NCBI RefSeq assembly: GCF_016595795.1
Contig: NZ_JAENHN010000066.1
Span: 124,001-188,000 of the forward strand
Origin: Clostridium yunnanense
GTDB lineage: Bacteria; Bacillota; Clostridia; Clostridiales; Clostridiaceae
DNA: 64,000 bases
Reading direction: 5' to 3'
Part shown: in pieces, positions 50,449 to 59,799 of the stretch
How positions within the stretch are numbered: the first letter of the stretch is position 1
Layout: each line of letters begins with the position of its first letter
Notes under the pieces: model-generated
Database searches by the model: none
What the model saw: only the letters and a program-made list of their open reading frames with translations
Told to the model about the DNA's origin: nothing
Made by a program: the position numbers and the translations under genes

Positions 50449-53379
50449 ATGATAAATGTAGATTACGTAAGCCAAGTGAAGCAAATAATAAATAACCATA
50501 TGAATATACAAGATTCAAAAAGCTTACAAGTAAATAGACTTGAAAAAACCAATATATTTGATAATTTTTATAAAGAAATATTAATCTTTTTTGAATTAAG
50601 CCTTAGAGATATATTATTAGAATTAAATAATAAACAATTTAATATAGATGTTGATAAAGTAGTGCTAAATTGTCTAGTTTCATTTCGTATGGATATGATT
50701 GATTTATGCAAAAAAGTTTTAATTTCTGAACTGTATAAAATGAAAGAAAATAATCAATTGATGGGAGAAGACAAGTTCTCTAGATATGAATATTTCGAAG
50801 ATCTTCTTACTGGTGAAAAAAGGATGAAGATTATCGAGGAAAACCCAGTATTAGCATTTTTAATTTTAAATAAGAGTGAGACTAAAATAAGTCACCTTAG
50901 AGAGTGCTTAGAAAAGCTTGTAAATGACTTTGAAGAAATAAAAGAAAAGTTTAGTTTAAATATTAATGTACTAAATAAGATATCTTTAGATGAAGGGGAT
51001 ACTCATAATGGTGGAAAGTCAGTTATTATATTGGAGTTTCGTGGCGATAAAAGAGTAGTGTATAAACCTCACTCTATGGATGCGGATGAATCTTTTGGTA
51101 GATTTTTGGAATATATAAATGCTGCTAATTATTTGAGGTACGACTTAAAATTATCAAGGGTAATTAACAAAGATACCTACGGTTGGCAGGAGTTTGTAAC
51201 ATATGTGGAATGCGAAAATGAAGAGCAAATCAAGGCTCATTTCTATAGAATAGGTGCTTTTATAGCAATATTTAATATAATAAAATCTAAAGATTTTCAT
51301 TACGAAAATCTTATAGCACATGGTCAATACCCTGTACCGATCGATTTAGAAACAGTGTTAAGTAATAGAAAGGTACAGTTAGGGGAAAGTGAAAGTTTTT
51401 ATAGTCTAGCTGAAGCATATGCTCGAGAGATAGATCAATCTATTTATGGAACATTGATGATTCCACAAAACCTTGAAATGCTAAGGTTTGATGTGGACAT
51501 GAGTGGATTGAATGGGGGCATTGGATCTACAGAGGATATTGAATTTAGTAGAATATTAAATGTGGGGACTGATGAGATAGGCTATGAGAGAGTTAAAGGA
51601 AGTATTGATGAAAAACAAAATAGAGTAAGATTTCAAGGGAAGTTAGTTGAACTGCAGGATTATGTACCTGAAATTGTAATGGGATTGGATGAAGGCTACG
51701 AATTTTTTATAAGCAATAAAGAAGAGATAATGAATCTAATCGGAGATAATGAGATATTTAGTGGTAAGTATAGGCAAGTATTAAGAGCAACAGCCAAATA
51801 TGTTAAGTTTATAGATGCTGCAATTCATCCTGTATATACAGATAAATTTGAAAGTAGAGTTAAAGTGTTTTCTTATTTATTTGGGAAAAATAAACTTAAT
51901 GAAGAGACAAAATGTAGAATTGAATCAGAAATAAATCAATTGTATAAAAATGATGTTCCATATTTTTGGGCGGATTTTAATAGTAGGGATTTGTATGGAG
52001 CTGATGGAACTTGTTTACCAAACTACTTCGAAAAAACAATGCGTGAATTAGTATTAGAAAGAATTGGACTAATAAATAAAAAAGACAAAGAGAAGCAAAT
52101 ACTCTATATTAAAGGATCAATAGCTAGTCTTGTTAATATTCAAGATTCACATAACTTCAAACAAAGGTATGTTAGTAGAGCTTTTGATAATGCTAGTTTA
52201 AAAGATATAAGTGATAATAAATTTATTGAGTTAGCTATAAAGATTGCAGAACATATAGAAGATATTTGTATCTGGAATTCTGCAAAAAGTAAATGTTCCT
52301 TTATGGCTCTTAACGTTCAGTTAGAGGGGACCATAAAGTATGGCTCATTAAATAGAAACTTATATGAAGGTGCAGGGGTTATTCTCTTTTTTGCAACACT
52401 TGCAAAAGAAACAGGAAATGATAATTATAAAAACATAGCATATTCAATTATAGAAGGATATGAAGAAATCTATAATAAACCAGAATTTGAGATGACATCT
52501 CCAGGTGCTTTTACTGGCATAGGATCATTATTGTATATCTATTATAACTTATGGCAGTTATTTAACGATAGATTCTTTTATGATAAATATAGACAGTGTG
52601 TTCAGAACCTATTAGATTTAAGTTTTTCAAATAAACAAATTGATGTTATAGATGGAACTGCTGGCTTGAGCATAATCCTTTCAAATATTTACTCAAAGGA
52701 AAATGATACTATAGTTCTTCAATTAATGCAGAAGTGCGGGGAGAGTCTATACTCTGAATTGTCTAAATCATATGATAATTACTTAACTGGTTTTTCTCAT
52801 GGATATGCAGGATTTAGTGCAGCACTATTTGCTCTATCTCATCATCTAAAAAACGATGAGTACTACGATTTAGCTAAAGCATTAGTAGTAAAAGAGAACC
52901 AACACATAGATTTTGAAAAAGGTAATTGGATGGATCTTAGACATGAGAACAAAGAGTCTGATCCTGTGTACTGGTGCCATGGTGCTTCAGGAATAGCTTT
53001 ATCAAGATCTATTTCAAAAAGATTTCTAAAAGATGTTGACATAAATATGGTAGACAAGGATATAGAACGTGGAGTGAAAAAAACGCTTGTTGAGGGCTTT
53101 AATGATGATATTAACCATAGCCTTTGTCATGGAAGTTTAGGAAATATTGATTGTCTTTTATCAATAGCTAAAACTTCCAATGATCATATGCTGATGAAAG
53201 AAGTATATGAGATTACTAATAAGATATGTAACAATATGGTGGCAACTGGTATAGAGTGTGCAAACCCCTTAAAAGTGGAGACTGTTAATTTCATGCTAGG
53301 GATCTCAGGAATAGGATATGAATTAATAAGATTGCATAATAGCAGTTTACCATCTGTATTGGCGTTAGAGGTGTTATAA
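50449..53379 (+). CDS. lanM2: Class II lanthipeptide synthetase LanM (2)
   Basis: The product is 976 residues from the ATG at 50449, 9 bp after GAAGGGA; an ATG at 50443 is also open. The dehydratase part has 'LDEGDTHNGGKSVIILEFRG', 'SKDFHYENLIAHG' near residue 280 and 'PIDLETVLSNR'. The cyclase part has 'FSHGYAGFSAALF', zinc ligands in 'WCHGASGIAL' near 845 and 'LCHGSLGNIDCLL' near 890. Two LanM genes with alpha and beta precursors are the rule in two-component lantibiotics. This one probably modifies the alpha peptide at 55635, but which enzyme takes which substrate is an inference. Confidence 0.93.
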   Translation: MINVDYVSQVKQIINNHMNIQDSKSLQVNRLEKTNIFDNFYKEILIFFELSLRDILLELNNKQFNIDVDKVVLNCLVSFRMDMIDLCKKVLISELYKMKENNQLMGEDKFSRYEYFEDLLTGEKRMKIIEENPVLAFLILNKSETKISHLRECLEKLVNDFEEIKEKFSLNINVLNKISLDEGDTHNGGKSVIILEFRGDKRVVYKPHSMDADESFGRFLEYINAANYLRYDLKLSRVINKDTYGWQEFVTYVECENEEQIKAHFYRIGAFIAIFNIIKSKDFHYENLIAHGQYPVPIDLETVLSNRKVQLGESESFYSLAEAYAREIDQSIYGTLMIPQNLEMLRFDVDMSGLNGGIGSTEDIEFSRILNVGTDEIGYERVKGSIDEKQNRVRFQGKLVELQDYVPEIVMGLDEGYEFFISNKEEIMNLIGDNEIFSGKYRQVLRATAKYVKFIDAAIHPVYTDKFESRVKVFSYLFGKNKLNEETKCRIESEINQLYKNDVPYFWADFNSRDLYGADGTCLPNYFEKTMRELVLERIGLINKKDKEKQILYIKGSIASLVNIQDSHNFKQRYVSRAFDNASLKDISDNKFIELAIKIAEHIEDICIWNSAKSKCSFMALNVQLEGTIKYGSLNRNLYEGAGVILFFATLAKETGNDNYKNIAYSIIEGYEEIYNKPEFEMTSPGAFTGIGSLLYIYYNLWQLFNDRFFYDKYRQCVQNLLDLSFSNKQIDVIDGTAGLSIILSNIYSKENDTIVLQLMQKCGESLYSELSKSYDNYLTGFSHGYAGFSAALFALSHHLKNDEYYDLAKALVVKENQHIDFEKGNWMDLRHENKESDPVYWCHGASGIALSRSISKRFLKDVDINMVDKDIERGVKKTLVEGFNDDINHSLCHGSLGNIDCLLSIAKTSNDHMLMKEVYEITNKICNNMVATGIECANPLKVETVNFMLGISGIGYELIRLHNSSLPSVLALEVL

Positions 53380-53403
53380 AATAGTTTTGGTGAGGTGATG
53401 ATG

Positions 53404-55572
53404 ATGAAATCAGAACGAAAAAGAAAAGTTCCATATGTACCTCAACTTATACAAACTGAATGTGGATTTTGTTGCGTAGCTATGTTACTAAAATACTATG
53501 GTGACAATAGATCGCTTAGCACTTTGAGAGAATATGTTGATGTTGGAAGAGATGGTTTAAGTCTAAGAAATATTATGGATTTAATGAAGAAACTGAACTT
53601 TGAGGTTAAAGCATACAGAAGTAACTCAATGGGCTTGAGAAAGATAACCCTACCTGCAATAATTCATTGGGAAAGTAAGCATTTTGTGGTCCTTGAGAGT
53701 ATTAATGAGAAAAATGCAGTTATAGTAGATCCTAGTATAGGACGGAGAAAGATAAGTATTGAGGAATTAGATGAAAAATTTTCGTCATATTCCTTGACGG
53801 CCACACCTACAGATAATTTTGTACCTTGTAGGAAAAAAGACAATGTATGGTTTCATTATCTATATCTAATGTTCAAGGATAAAAAGCTGCTGTTTGAAAT
53901 TATGATTTTTTCCATAATGTCATACTTGATTACCCTATATTTTCCTATACTTATTCAAGGTATCATAGATGGCATTTCCTCAGGGGATATAAAATCTATC
54001 TTTAATATAAAAAGAAATTCTGTTATTATTGCTGCATTTATATTATATGGAATTGTGTTATTTATATGTGGGAGGAAACAAGTTAGTTTTAAAGTTTTGA
54101 TATATAACGTACTTTGCAAAGATATTTTTAAACATCTTTTGAAGTTACCTTATAAGTTTTTCGAGAACAGATCAATTGGAGATATTACATTTAGAATAGA
54201 GAGTTTAGGTATAATCCGTAATCTATATTCCGAAAAGTTGATTAGTTTTTTTATAGATTGTGGGAGTATGTTAATAATTTTAGGATATATGTTTAGCAAA
54301 TCACTATTGCTTACTGGCGTAGTAATGATTTTATTTGTTGGTACAGGTGTCATAATGTATTTTTCTAATAAAAAAATACTTGAGAACAATCATTATGAGA
54401 TCATAGAATCCTCCAAGTTGCAAACCTTACAAATAGAAATGTTGAGTTCAATTCAAATTATTAAGTCTTCTGGAATAGAAGATGAAATATACAACAGATG
54501 GATTAGACAATTTGATTCAACAATTGAAAAATCAAAAATGAGAGAGCTATATCAAAATGGCTATAATACAATTACTATGCTAATCAAAAATTTAGCCCCT
54601 TTTTCCATTATTTTTATAGGGGTAAGTATATATGTGAATGGTAATATCACATTAGGAACATTAATATCTTTTTATACAATGGCAAATATGTTCTTTTCTC
54701 TTGCAGTAACTTGTTTTATGTCAGTCAATAATTTTTCATTAGTTACTCAATACCTAGAGAGAATAAAGGATATCAATGATCAGAATATTGAAAAAGGTCT
54801 AGAAAATAACGGAGATAACGAAATAAAAGGGGCTATAGAGTTAAAGAATGTGACTTTTTCCTTTACAAAGCATTCTAAAGACGTTTTGAAAAATATAAAT
54901 ATGAGAATTGAAAAGGGTCAGAATGTTGCTATTGTGGGTAAGTCAGGATCAGGTAAAAGTACATTAGGAAAGATGTTGATTGGACTTTATATGCCTAAGA
55001 GTGGAGATATAATTTTTGATGGAGTGTCTATCAAAGATATAAATTTAAAAAAGCTCAGAAGAAAGATTGGGGTTATACCTCAAGAAATTATTATATTTAA
55101 TAAGGATATTTATGAAAATATAAAAATGAACAGAGATTTTGTAGACTACGAAATGGTAAAGTATGCTGCTGAAATAACTCAAATTAGTAAAGAAATTGAG
55201 GACATGCCTATGGGATACAACACCTTGATATCAAATATGGGAAGTAATTTATCTGGTGGACAGAGGCAAAGAATAGCACTTGCAAGAGCGGTTGTAAATA
55301 AACCGCAGATAATAATCATGGATGAAGCTACTAGCTCGCTTGATTCAGTCAATGAGTATAAGATTTCAGAATATTTTAAGAAGACTAAATGTACAAGAAT
55401 AACTATAGCACATAGATTATCTACAATAATTAATTCAGATAAAATTTTTGTAATGGAAAATGGAGAGATAGTTGAGGAAGGAACACATGATGAACTTATA
55501 AGCATGAGAGGTAAGTATTGTGAATTATATGATTACCAAAATAAGGAGTATGTGGAGAATTTGGTTATCTAA
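53404..55572 (+). CDS. lanT: LanT-type ABC exporter with C39 leader peptidase
   Basis: The product is 722 residues; of three consecutive ATGs, 53404 fits the GAGGTGATG site best. The peptidase C39 domain has the catalytic Cys in 'IQTECGFCCVAML' near residue 18, His in 'HWESKHFVVLESI' near 94 and Asp in 'VDPSIGRRK'. It removes double-glycine leaders. Six membrane helices follow (about 165-440). The ATPase has Walker A 'GKSGSGKST', [14 protein letters not shown] and 'MDEATSSLDS'. The Gly-Gly and Gly-Ala sites of all four precursors fit this peptidase. Confidence 0.94.
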   Translation: MKSERKRKVPYVPQLIQTECGFCCVAMLLKYYGDNRSLSTLREYVDVGRDGLSLRNIMDLMKKLNFEVKAYRSNSMGLRKITLPAIIHWESKHFVVLESINEKNAVIVDPSIGRRKISIEELDEKFSSYSLTATPTDNFVPCRKKDNVWFHYLYLMFKDKKLLFEIMIFSIMSYLITLYFPILIQGIIDGISSGDIKSIFNIKRNSVIIAAFILYGIVLFICGRKQVSFKVLIYNVLCKDIFKHLLKLPYKFFENRSIGDITFRIESLGIIRNLYSEKLISFFIDCGSMLIILGYMFSKSLLLTGVVMILFVGTGVIMYFSNKKILENNHYEIIESSKLQTLQIEMLSSIQIIKSSGIEDEIYNRWIRQFDSTIEKSKMRELYQNGYNTITMLIKNLAPFSIIFIGVSIYVNGNITLGTLISFYTMANMFFSLAVTCFMSVNNFSLVTQYLERIKDINDQNIEKGLENNGDNEIKGAIELKNVTFSFTKHSKDVLKNINMRIEKGQNVAIVGKSGSGKSTLGKMLIGLYMPKSGDIIFDGVSIKDINLKKLRRKIGVIPQEIIIFNKDIYENIKMNRDFVDYEMVKYAAEITQISKEIEDMPMGYNTLISNMGSNLSGGQRQRIALARAVVNKPQIIIMDEATSSLDSVNEYKISEYFKKTKCTRITIAHRLSTIINSDKIFVMENGEIVEEGTHDELISMRGKYCELYDYQNKEYVENLVI

Positions 55573-55634
55573 AAAGAGCTTACAATGGACAATAAGCCTA
55601 TTAAATAATATGTGTATATTAGGAGGAAAATATA

Positions 55635-55874
55635 ATGAGAAATATTGAAATGTTAAAAAACCCAGTTTTAAGTAATAAATATTCTGTAAGTGAAAATAAC
55701 CCTGCAGGAGATCTTTTAGTGGAAATAAGAGAACAAGACTTTACAGACAGTGTAACAGGTGGATATGATAGTGAAGGTTTAGGTAACCAAGGTAAGAAAT
55801 GTAGCTTGACTAGAGAATGTCAAAGATTATGTAACTGGATAAGCTATGGTTCTGGTGGAGTTTTTGGGTGCTAA
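55635..55874 (+). CDS. lanA4: Alpha-type (mersacidin-like) lantibiotic precursor with C-terminal extension
   Basis: The product is 79 residues behind TTAGGAGG. The leader of 43 residues has the class II block 'NNPAGDLLVEIREQDF' and ends 'VTGG'. The core begins 'YDSEGLGNQGKKCSLTRECQ', followed by Arg-Leu-Cys-Asn. The C-S-L-T-R-E-C motif is the lipid II-binding motif of alpha peptides (CTLTxEC). Ser3-Cys13, Ser14-Cys19 and Thr16-Cys23 have exactly the spacings of the three rings of haloduracin-alpha. A further 12 residues, 'WISYGSGGVFGC', carry Ser27, Ser30 and Cys36, so a fourth ring is possible. There is no N-terminal Cys. Confidence 0.9.
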   Translation: MRNIEMLKNPVLSNKYSVSENNPAGDLLVEIREQDFTDSVTGGYDSEGLGNQGKKCSLTRECQRLCNWISYGSGGVFGC

Positions 55875-55940
55875 TTAATTAAGATATATAAATAATTTTT
55901 AAATTATTAAAGAGTATAGGCTTATTGTTTTGTAATATAA

Positions 55941-55977
55941 AATATGACACTTAATCCTTAAGGTTAAGTGTCATATT
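55941..55977 (+). terminator. Hairpin between the alpha precursor and the immunity genes
   Basis: A perfect 14-bp stem, AATATGACACTTAA / TTAAGTGTCATATT, with a 9-nt loop. Only a weak T stretch follows, so it may be a partial terminator that lowers immunity-gene expression relative to the precursor. Confidence 0.65.
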
Positions 55978-56051
55978 AAAATTTTAATATCGCTGAAAAA
56001 TCGCAATGTTAAAGTGAAAGATTCTATAATTGTAAGAGGAGTATATTACTA

Positions 56052-56990
56052 ATGGAGTATATTGTCGAAACAAAAGGATTAAGTAAGAAGTTTAATGACA
56101 TAGAAGCTGTTAAAAACATTAATCTGAAAGTCCCTAAGGGTTGTATATATGGATTTCTAGGTCCTAATGGAGCAGGAAAATCTACTACTATTCGAATGTT
56201 GCTTGGACTAATTAAAATGACTCAAGGTGATGTTGAAATTCTAGGAAAATCTATATCAAAAGAAAGAGTTGAAATATTAAAAGAAGTAGGTGCCTTAGTT
56301 GAAACACCATCATACTATGGTAATTTATCTGCATATGATAATCTTGATATTGTAAGAAGAATATTAGGATTAGAAAAAAAAAGTATAGATACTGCACTAG
56401 ATATAGTAGGGCTATCTGATAATAAGAATAAATATGTAAAAAACTTTTCTTTAGGAATGAAGCAAAGATTAGGAATTGCTAAAGCTATTATTGGCAATCC
56501 AAGATTATTGATTTTAGACGAACCAACTAATGGATTAGACCCACTTGGGATAATTGAAATAAGAGAAATGATAAGAAGTTTGCCTGATAAAATTGGAGTT
56601 ACTGTACTTGTATCAAGTCATATATTGAGTGAAATAGAACAAATAGCCACACACGTAGGTATTGTTAATAAAGGGGTATTATGCTTTCAAGGAACAATTG
56701 ATGAGCTAATGGCTTTAGGAAAAAATGACGTTAAAGTAGTTGCAGATCCAATTGAAAGTGCCTGCAGCAAAATAAAAAAATTAGGTTACGAAGTTGAAGT
56801 TGAAAATAAGAAGATTTTTATAAAAGGTATAGCGGATATACCTAAAATTAATAGAGAACTTGTAGGAAGCGGAATAGATGTATATCATTTAAGCGAAGAT
56901 AAGGAAACACTAGAGGAGATATTTCTTAACATCATAAGATCGGAGGGAAATACTGATGCTTATAAAATTAGTGAGAATAGATTTCATTAA
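56052..56990 (+). CDS. lanF: LanF-type immunity ABC transporter ATP-binding protein
   Basis: The product is 312 residues. It has Walker A 'FLGPNGAGKSTTIRMLLG' near residue 37, the signature in 'NFSLGMKQRLGIAKAI' near 137, Walker B 'LLILDEPTNGLDPLG' and 'VLVSSHILSE'. The Q-loop position reads 'GALVETPSYYG', with Glu instead of Gln. This E-loop is the mark of LanF proteins that expel lantibiotics from the membrane. It overlaps the first permease gene by 35 bp. BcrA-type resistance transporters are the closest alternative, but the position after the lantibiotic genes favours LanF. Confidence 0.9.
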   Translation: MEYIVETKGLSKKFNDIEAVKNINLKVPKGCIYGFLGPNGAGKSTTIRMLLGLIKMTQGDVEILGKSISKERVEILKEVGALVETPSYYGNLSAYDNLDIVRRILGLEKKSIDTALDIVGLSDNKNKYVKNFSLGMKQRLGIAKAIIGNPRLLILDEPTNGLDPLGIIEIREMIRSLPDKIGVTVLVSSHILSEIEQIATHVGIVNKGVLCFQGTIDELMALGKNDVKVVADPIESACSKIKKLGYEVEVENKKIFIKGIADIPKINRELVGSGIDVYHLSEDKETLEEIFLNIIRSEGNTDAYKISENRFH

Positions 56991-57702
56991 ACTTAAAGGA
57001 AATTTTTTGTGGAAGTTGATACTTTTAGTACCAATAATCTCAGTAATTTTAGTTCAGCTACTAATTTATCTCCAATTTAATTCTATAAATCATTTTACAG
57101 ATCAGAAAGGCGTTAGTGGATGGTTATTGATAATATCCCAAAATAGTGGGCCTGCGCTATGGCCAAGTATAATAGATATAATTATTATGATAATATCTAT
57201 TGTGGTCTATCAGATTGAGTTTAAGGATAATTCATTGAATACACAAATGTGTTTTCCAATTAAAAAGAGCAAAGTTTTTTTAGGTAAGTTTACTGTAATA
57301 TATATTTTATCAATGTTTGTAATAGTAATAAATCTCTTTGGGCTCATAATATTAGGAAAGTTAAATAATGTATCAGATACTTTCCCTTTAGTTACCTATA
57401 GTAAATACTTTTTATATCAATGCATCAGTATTGCAGGGATAGTTTCTATAAGTAATTGGGTTAGCTCATTATTTAAAAACCCTTTGATACCGTATGTTGT
57501 TGGGGTAATTGGATTCATTATTGGACTGGTTTTGCCAAGAGAGCTACCTTACATTTCTTATGTATTTCCATATTCTTATCCAATCTATTCAAGTGGCTTA
57601 GGTGGATTTGATACTAAAGTAGCTGTATTAGGTGGCATTATTTCAGGTGCTCTGATATTAGTTATATCTATATTTGAATTTGTTAATAGAGATATAAAAT
57701 AG
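56956..57702 (+). CDS. lanE: LanE-type immunity ABC permease
   Basis: The product is 248 residues with about six membrane helices and the typical N-terminus of this permease class ('RIDFIKLKGNFLWKLILLVP'). It contains a 'KKSKVFLGKFTVIYILSMF' segment corresponding to the ATPase contact region. It starts within lanF behind CGGAGGG, which implies coupled translation. With LanF and LanG it should expel the producer's own peptides from the membrane. Confidence 0.85.
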   Translation: MLIKLVRIDFIKLKGNFLWKLILLVPIISVILVQLLIYLQFNSINHFTDQKGVSGWLLIISQNSGPALWPSIIDIIIMIISIVVYQIEFKDNSLNTQMCFPIKKSKVFLGKFTVIYILSMFVIVINLFGLIILGKLNNVSDTFPLVTYSKYFLYQCISIAGIVSISNWVSSLFKNPLIPYVVGVIGFIIGLVLPRELPYISYVFPYSYPIYSSGLGGFDTKVAVLGGIISGALILVISIFEFVNRDIK

Positions 57703-57754
57703 CGAATTTTACTCTATAAGAAAATCTAACATTAGGTGTAGAAGGGAGTTAATA

Positions 57755-58477
57755 ATGATAAACGTCTTGAAAGTTGAATTCATTAAACTAAAGACAAGTA
57801 GCTTAATTGCTATCATAGTAATGATTACACTAGCTCCTTTATTTAATGGAGTTTCTGTTTCTGACAAGTTAAGTAACATAGGAAGTAATCCCAATACTTT
57901 GGAAGCTATATATGATTTTAGTATAAATGGATATACATTAGTAATACTGCCTACAATAATTATTGTAACTTTTGCTATAATCATGAGATTTGAGAGAGTA
58001 AGTGGAGGAATGAAAGAAATACTTACCTTACCTGTAACCAAAAAGCAATTATTCTTAAGCAAGTTATTTACAGGAGTTTTACTTATTATGCTAAGTATTT
58101 TTTTGTTTTTTACAGTTATTATAATTGTAGCTTTCTTAAAAAACGGGATAACAGAGAAAAGCATCTTATTAATCTTATCTAGAGGGGTGAGTATTTTTTT
58201 AGTTTCATTAGGGTTTATGGCAGTGCAATTCTTTCTAAGTTTAAGCTATGAAAATATAAGTGTTCCACTTGGTCTAGGTTTTTGTTTTCTTATCCCCTCT
58301 TTTTTATTAAGTGATTCTCGGTATAAAATATTTTACCCATGGTCTTATATGACTGCTGTTAATAGTTCAAATGGATTTGATCGTAATTCTATTATAATGA
58401 TAACTATAAGCATACTGATTTTTCTTATCGTAAATATACTTGGATACTTTACGTTTAATAGAAAGGATATATGCTAA
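57755..58477 (+). CDS. lanG: LanG-type immunity ABC permease
   Basis: The product is 240 residues with six predicted membrane helices and an N-terminus similar to LanE ('VEFIKLKTSSLIAIIVMITL'). 'LPVTKKQLFLSKLFTGVLLI' matches the same contact segment. It begins 52 bp after lanE behind AGAAGGGAG. The pair of unlike permeases with one E-loop ATPase completes the LanFEG immunity module. No LanI lipoprotein was seen. Confidence 0.85.
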   Translation: MINVLKVEFIKLKTSSLIAIIVMITLAPLFNGVSVSDKLSNIGSNPNTLEAIYDFSINGYTLVILPTIIIVTFAIIMRFERVSGGMKEILTLPVTKKQLFLSKLFTGVLLIMLSIFLFFTVIIIVAFLKNGITEKSILLILSRGVSIFLVSLGFMAVQFFLSLSYENISVPLGLGFCFLIPSFLLSDSRYKIFYPWSYMTAVNSSNGFDRNSIIMITISILIFLIVNILGYFTFNRKDIC

Positions 58478-58553
58478 TAACTGTTCATTGAAGTTTTTGA
58501 TTGTAAACAGCAACAAACGAAGATTGAAGTAATAATGAAAGGTTCTGATAGTG

Positions 58554-59261
58554 ATGAAAAAAGTATTTGTTTATGTGGGAAGTCGTATGGGGAAAAAATC
58601 TAGAACTTTAAGATTTATAAATGATGTATTAGAAATAGTGCAAAATCTAAATGATACACAGATAGAAGTTAATATGTATACGGCAGATCAGTTGAATATT
58701 AATAATTGCAAGGGTTGTATAAATTGTTTCTTAAAAGGTAAATGTGTTTTAGATAATATGGATGATATGAAAAGAATAAAAGAAGAAATACTAAGTTCAG
58801 ATATTGTAGTATTTGCAAGTCCAGTTTATGCACATCATGTAAGTGGTGATATGAAAGTGTTTATTGATAGAATAAGCTACTGGGCACATTTGGTAAGGTT
58901 GTCAGGAAAGGTTGGAATAGCAGTTGCCACTTCTGGAGGAAATGGTTTAGATTTAACAACTAATTATTTATATAAGATAATGTCATATATGGGAATTAAA
59001 GTTGTAGGTAAATTTGGAGTAGAAGCTTATGAAATTAACGATGGTTATAACGGCACTGTAGAAGATTGTGCAAAGCTAATTTTAGAGTATTTACATGATA
59101 AGCCTATTGAGTCTGATGAGGTATTAGAATCAGTATTTAGAGTAACAAAAAATATGATTGAATTAGCAAGAGAGTATAAGACGGCGGAATATGAATATTG
59201 GGATGAGATGGGGTTGCTCAAGTGCAATAGCTTTGAAGAAGTTTTAAAAATGGTTAAGTGA
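58554..59261 (+). CDS. Flavodoxin-family NAD(P)H-dependent oxidoreductase with Cys-rich loop
   Basis: The product is 235 residues. The flavodoxin-like N-terminus 'KVFVYVGSRMGKKSRTLRFI' and the phosphate-loop segment 'VVFASPVYAHHVSGDMKVFI' near 85 indicate FMN binding. 'NCKGCINCFLKGKCVLDNMD' near residue 52 has the cysteine spacing of iron-sulfur flavoproteins and multimeric flavodoxin WrbA-like proteins. It lies 76 bp after lanG on the same strand. Some lanthipeptide clusters carry reductases that convert dehydroalanine to D-alanine, including a flavin-dependent class. A link here is possible but not shown, and a general quinone or disulfide reductase is equally likely. Confidence 0.8.
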   Translation: MKKVFVYVGSRMGKKSRTLRFINDVLEIVQNLNDTQIEVNMYTADQLNINNCKGCINCFLKGKCVLDNMDDMKRIKEEILSSDIVVFASPVYAHHVSGDMKVFIDRISYWAHLVRLSGKVGIAVATSGGNGLDLTTNYLYKIMSYMGIKVVGKFGVEAYEINDGYNGTVEDCAKLILEYLHDKPIESDEVLESVFRVTKNMIELAREYKTAEYEYWDEMGLLKCNSFEEVLKMVK

Positions 59262-59293
59262 AATATACGGACTTTAGTTCGTATATTTTTTTA
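59261..59293 (+). terminator. Terminator of the lantibiotic region
   Basis: AAATATACGGAC pairs with GTTCGTATATTT (one G-U) around a TTTA loop, followed by T's. Confidence 0.85.
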
Positions 59294-59436
59294 TTGTATT
59301 AATGGATACAACATGTTATACATGTGGTTCTAACTATTATATTAGAATAATCTGTTATAATTATATAAGTAAGTAAAAATTATATATCTAAAATATTATA
59401 AATAAAATTTATATTTAAAGAGAGAAGGCAATAAAA

Positions 59437-59724
59437 ATGATAAAAGTTGTAGCAAAGCATTACGTAGTTTCAGACAAGATTGAAGAGTTGTTAGAGTTAT
59501 CTAAGGAATTAGTAGCTGCCACAGTAAAAGAAGAAGGCTGTATAAGCTATGGTATGTATCAAGATATAAAAGATAATACAATACTTACTATGATAGAAGA
59601 ATGGGAAAGCTCAGAAGCATTAAAAAAGCATATGGAATCTGAACATTTTAAAGCCATAGTACCTAAAATGGCTGGATTTATGGAGAAGCCTGCTGAGCTT
59701 AATATTTATAGCAAGGTGATTTAA
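59437..59724 (+). CDS. ABM-domain protein (YgiN-like quinol monooxygenase family)
   Basis: The product is 95 residues, the length of a single antibiotic-biosynthesis-monooxygenase domain. It has the ferredoxin-like pattern 'KVVAKHYVVSDKIEELLELS', 'VKEEGCISYGMYQD', 'MIEEWESSEALKKHMESEHF' and 'KPAELNIYSKV'. Members act without cofactors on quinols or anthrones, and many are uncharacterised stress proteins. The family name does not imply a part in lantibiotic synthesis. It is monocistronic, with terminators on both sides. Confidence 0.88.
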   Translation: MIKVVAKHYVVSDKIEELLELSKELVAATVKEEGCISYGMYQDIKDNTILTMIEEWESSEALKKHMESEHFKAIVPKMAGFMEKPAELNIYSKVI

Positions 59725-59747
59725 TTAAATATAATTTTATGAAAAGC

Positions 59748-59793
59748 AGACCAGTTAAATGTTGCTCTAATAACTAACTGGTTTGTTTTTTTA
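59748..59793 (+). terminator. Terminator after the ABM-domain gene
   Basis: ACCAGTTA pairs with TAACTGGT around a 17-nt loop, followed by a T-run. Confidence 0.8.
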
Positions 59794-59799
59794 TAATAA

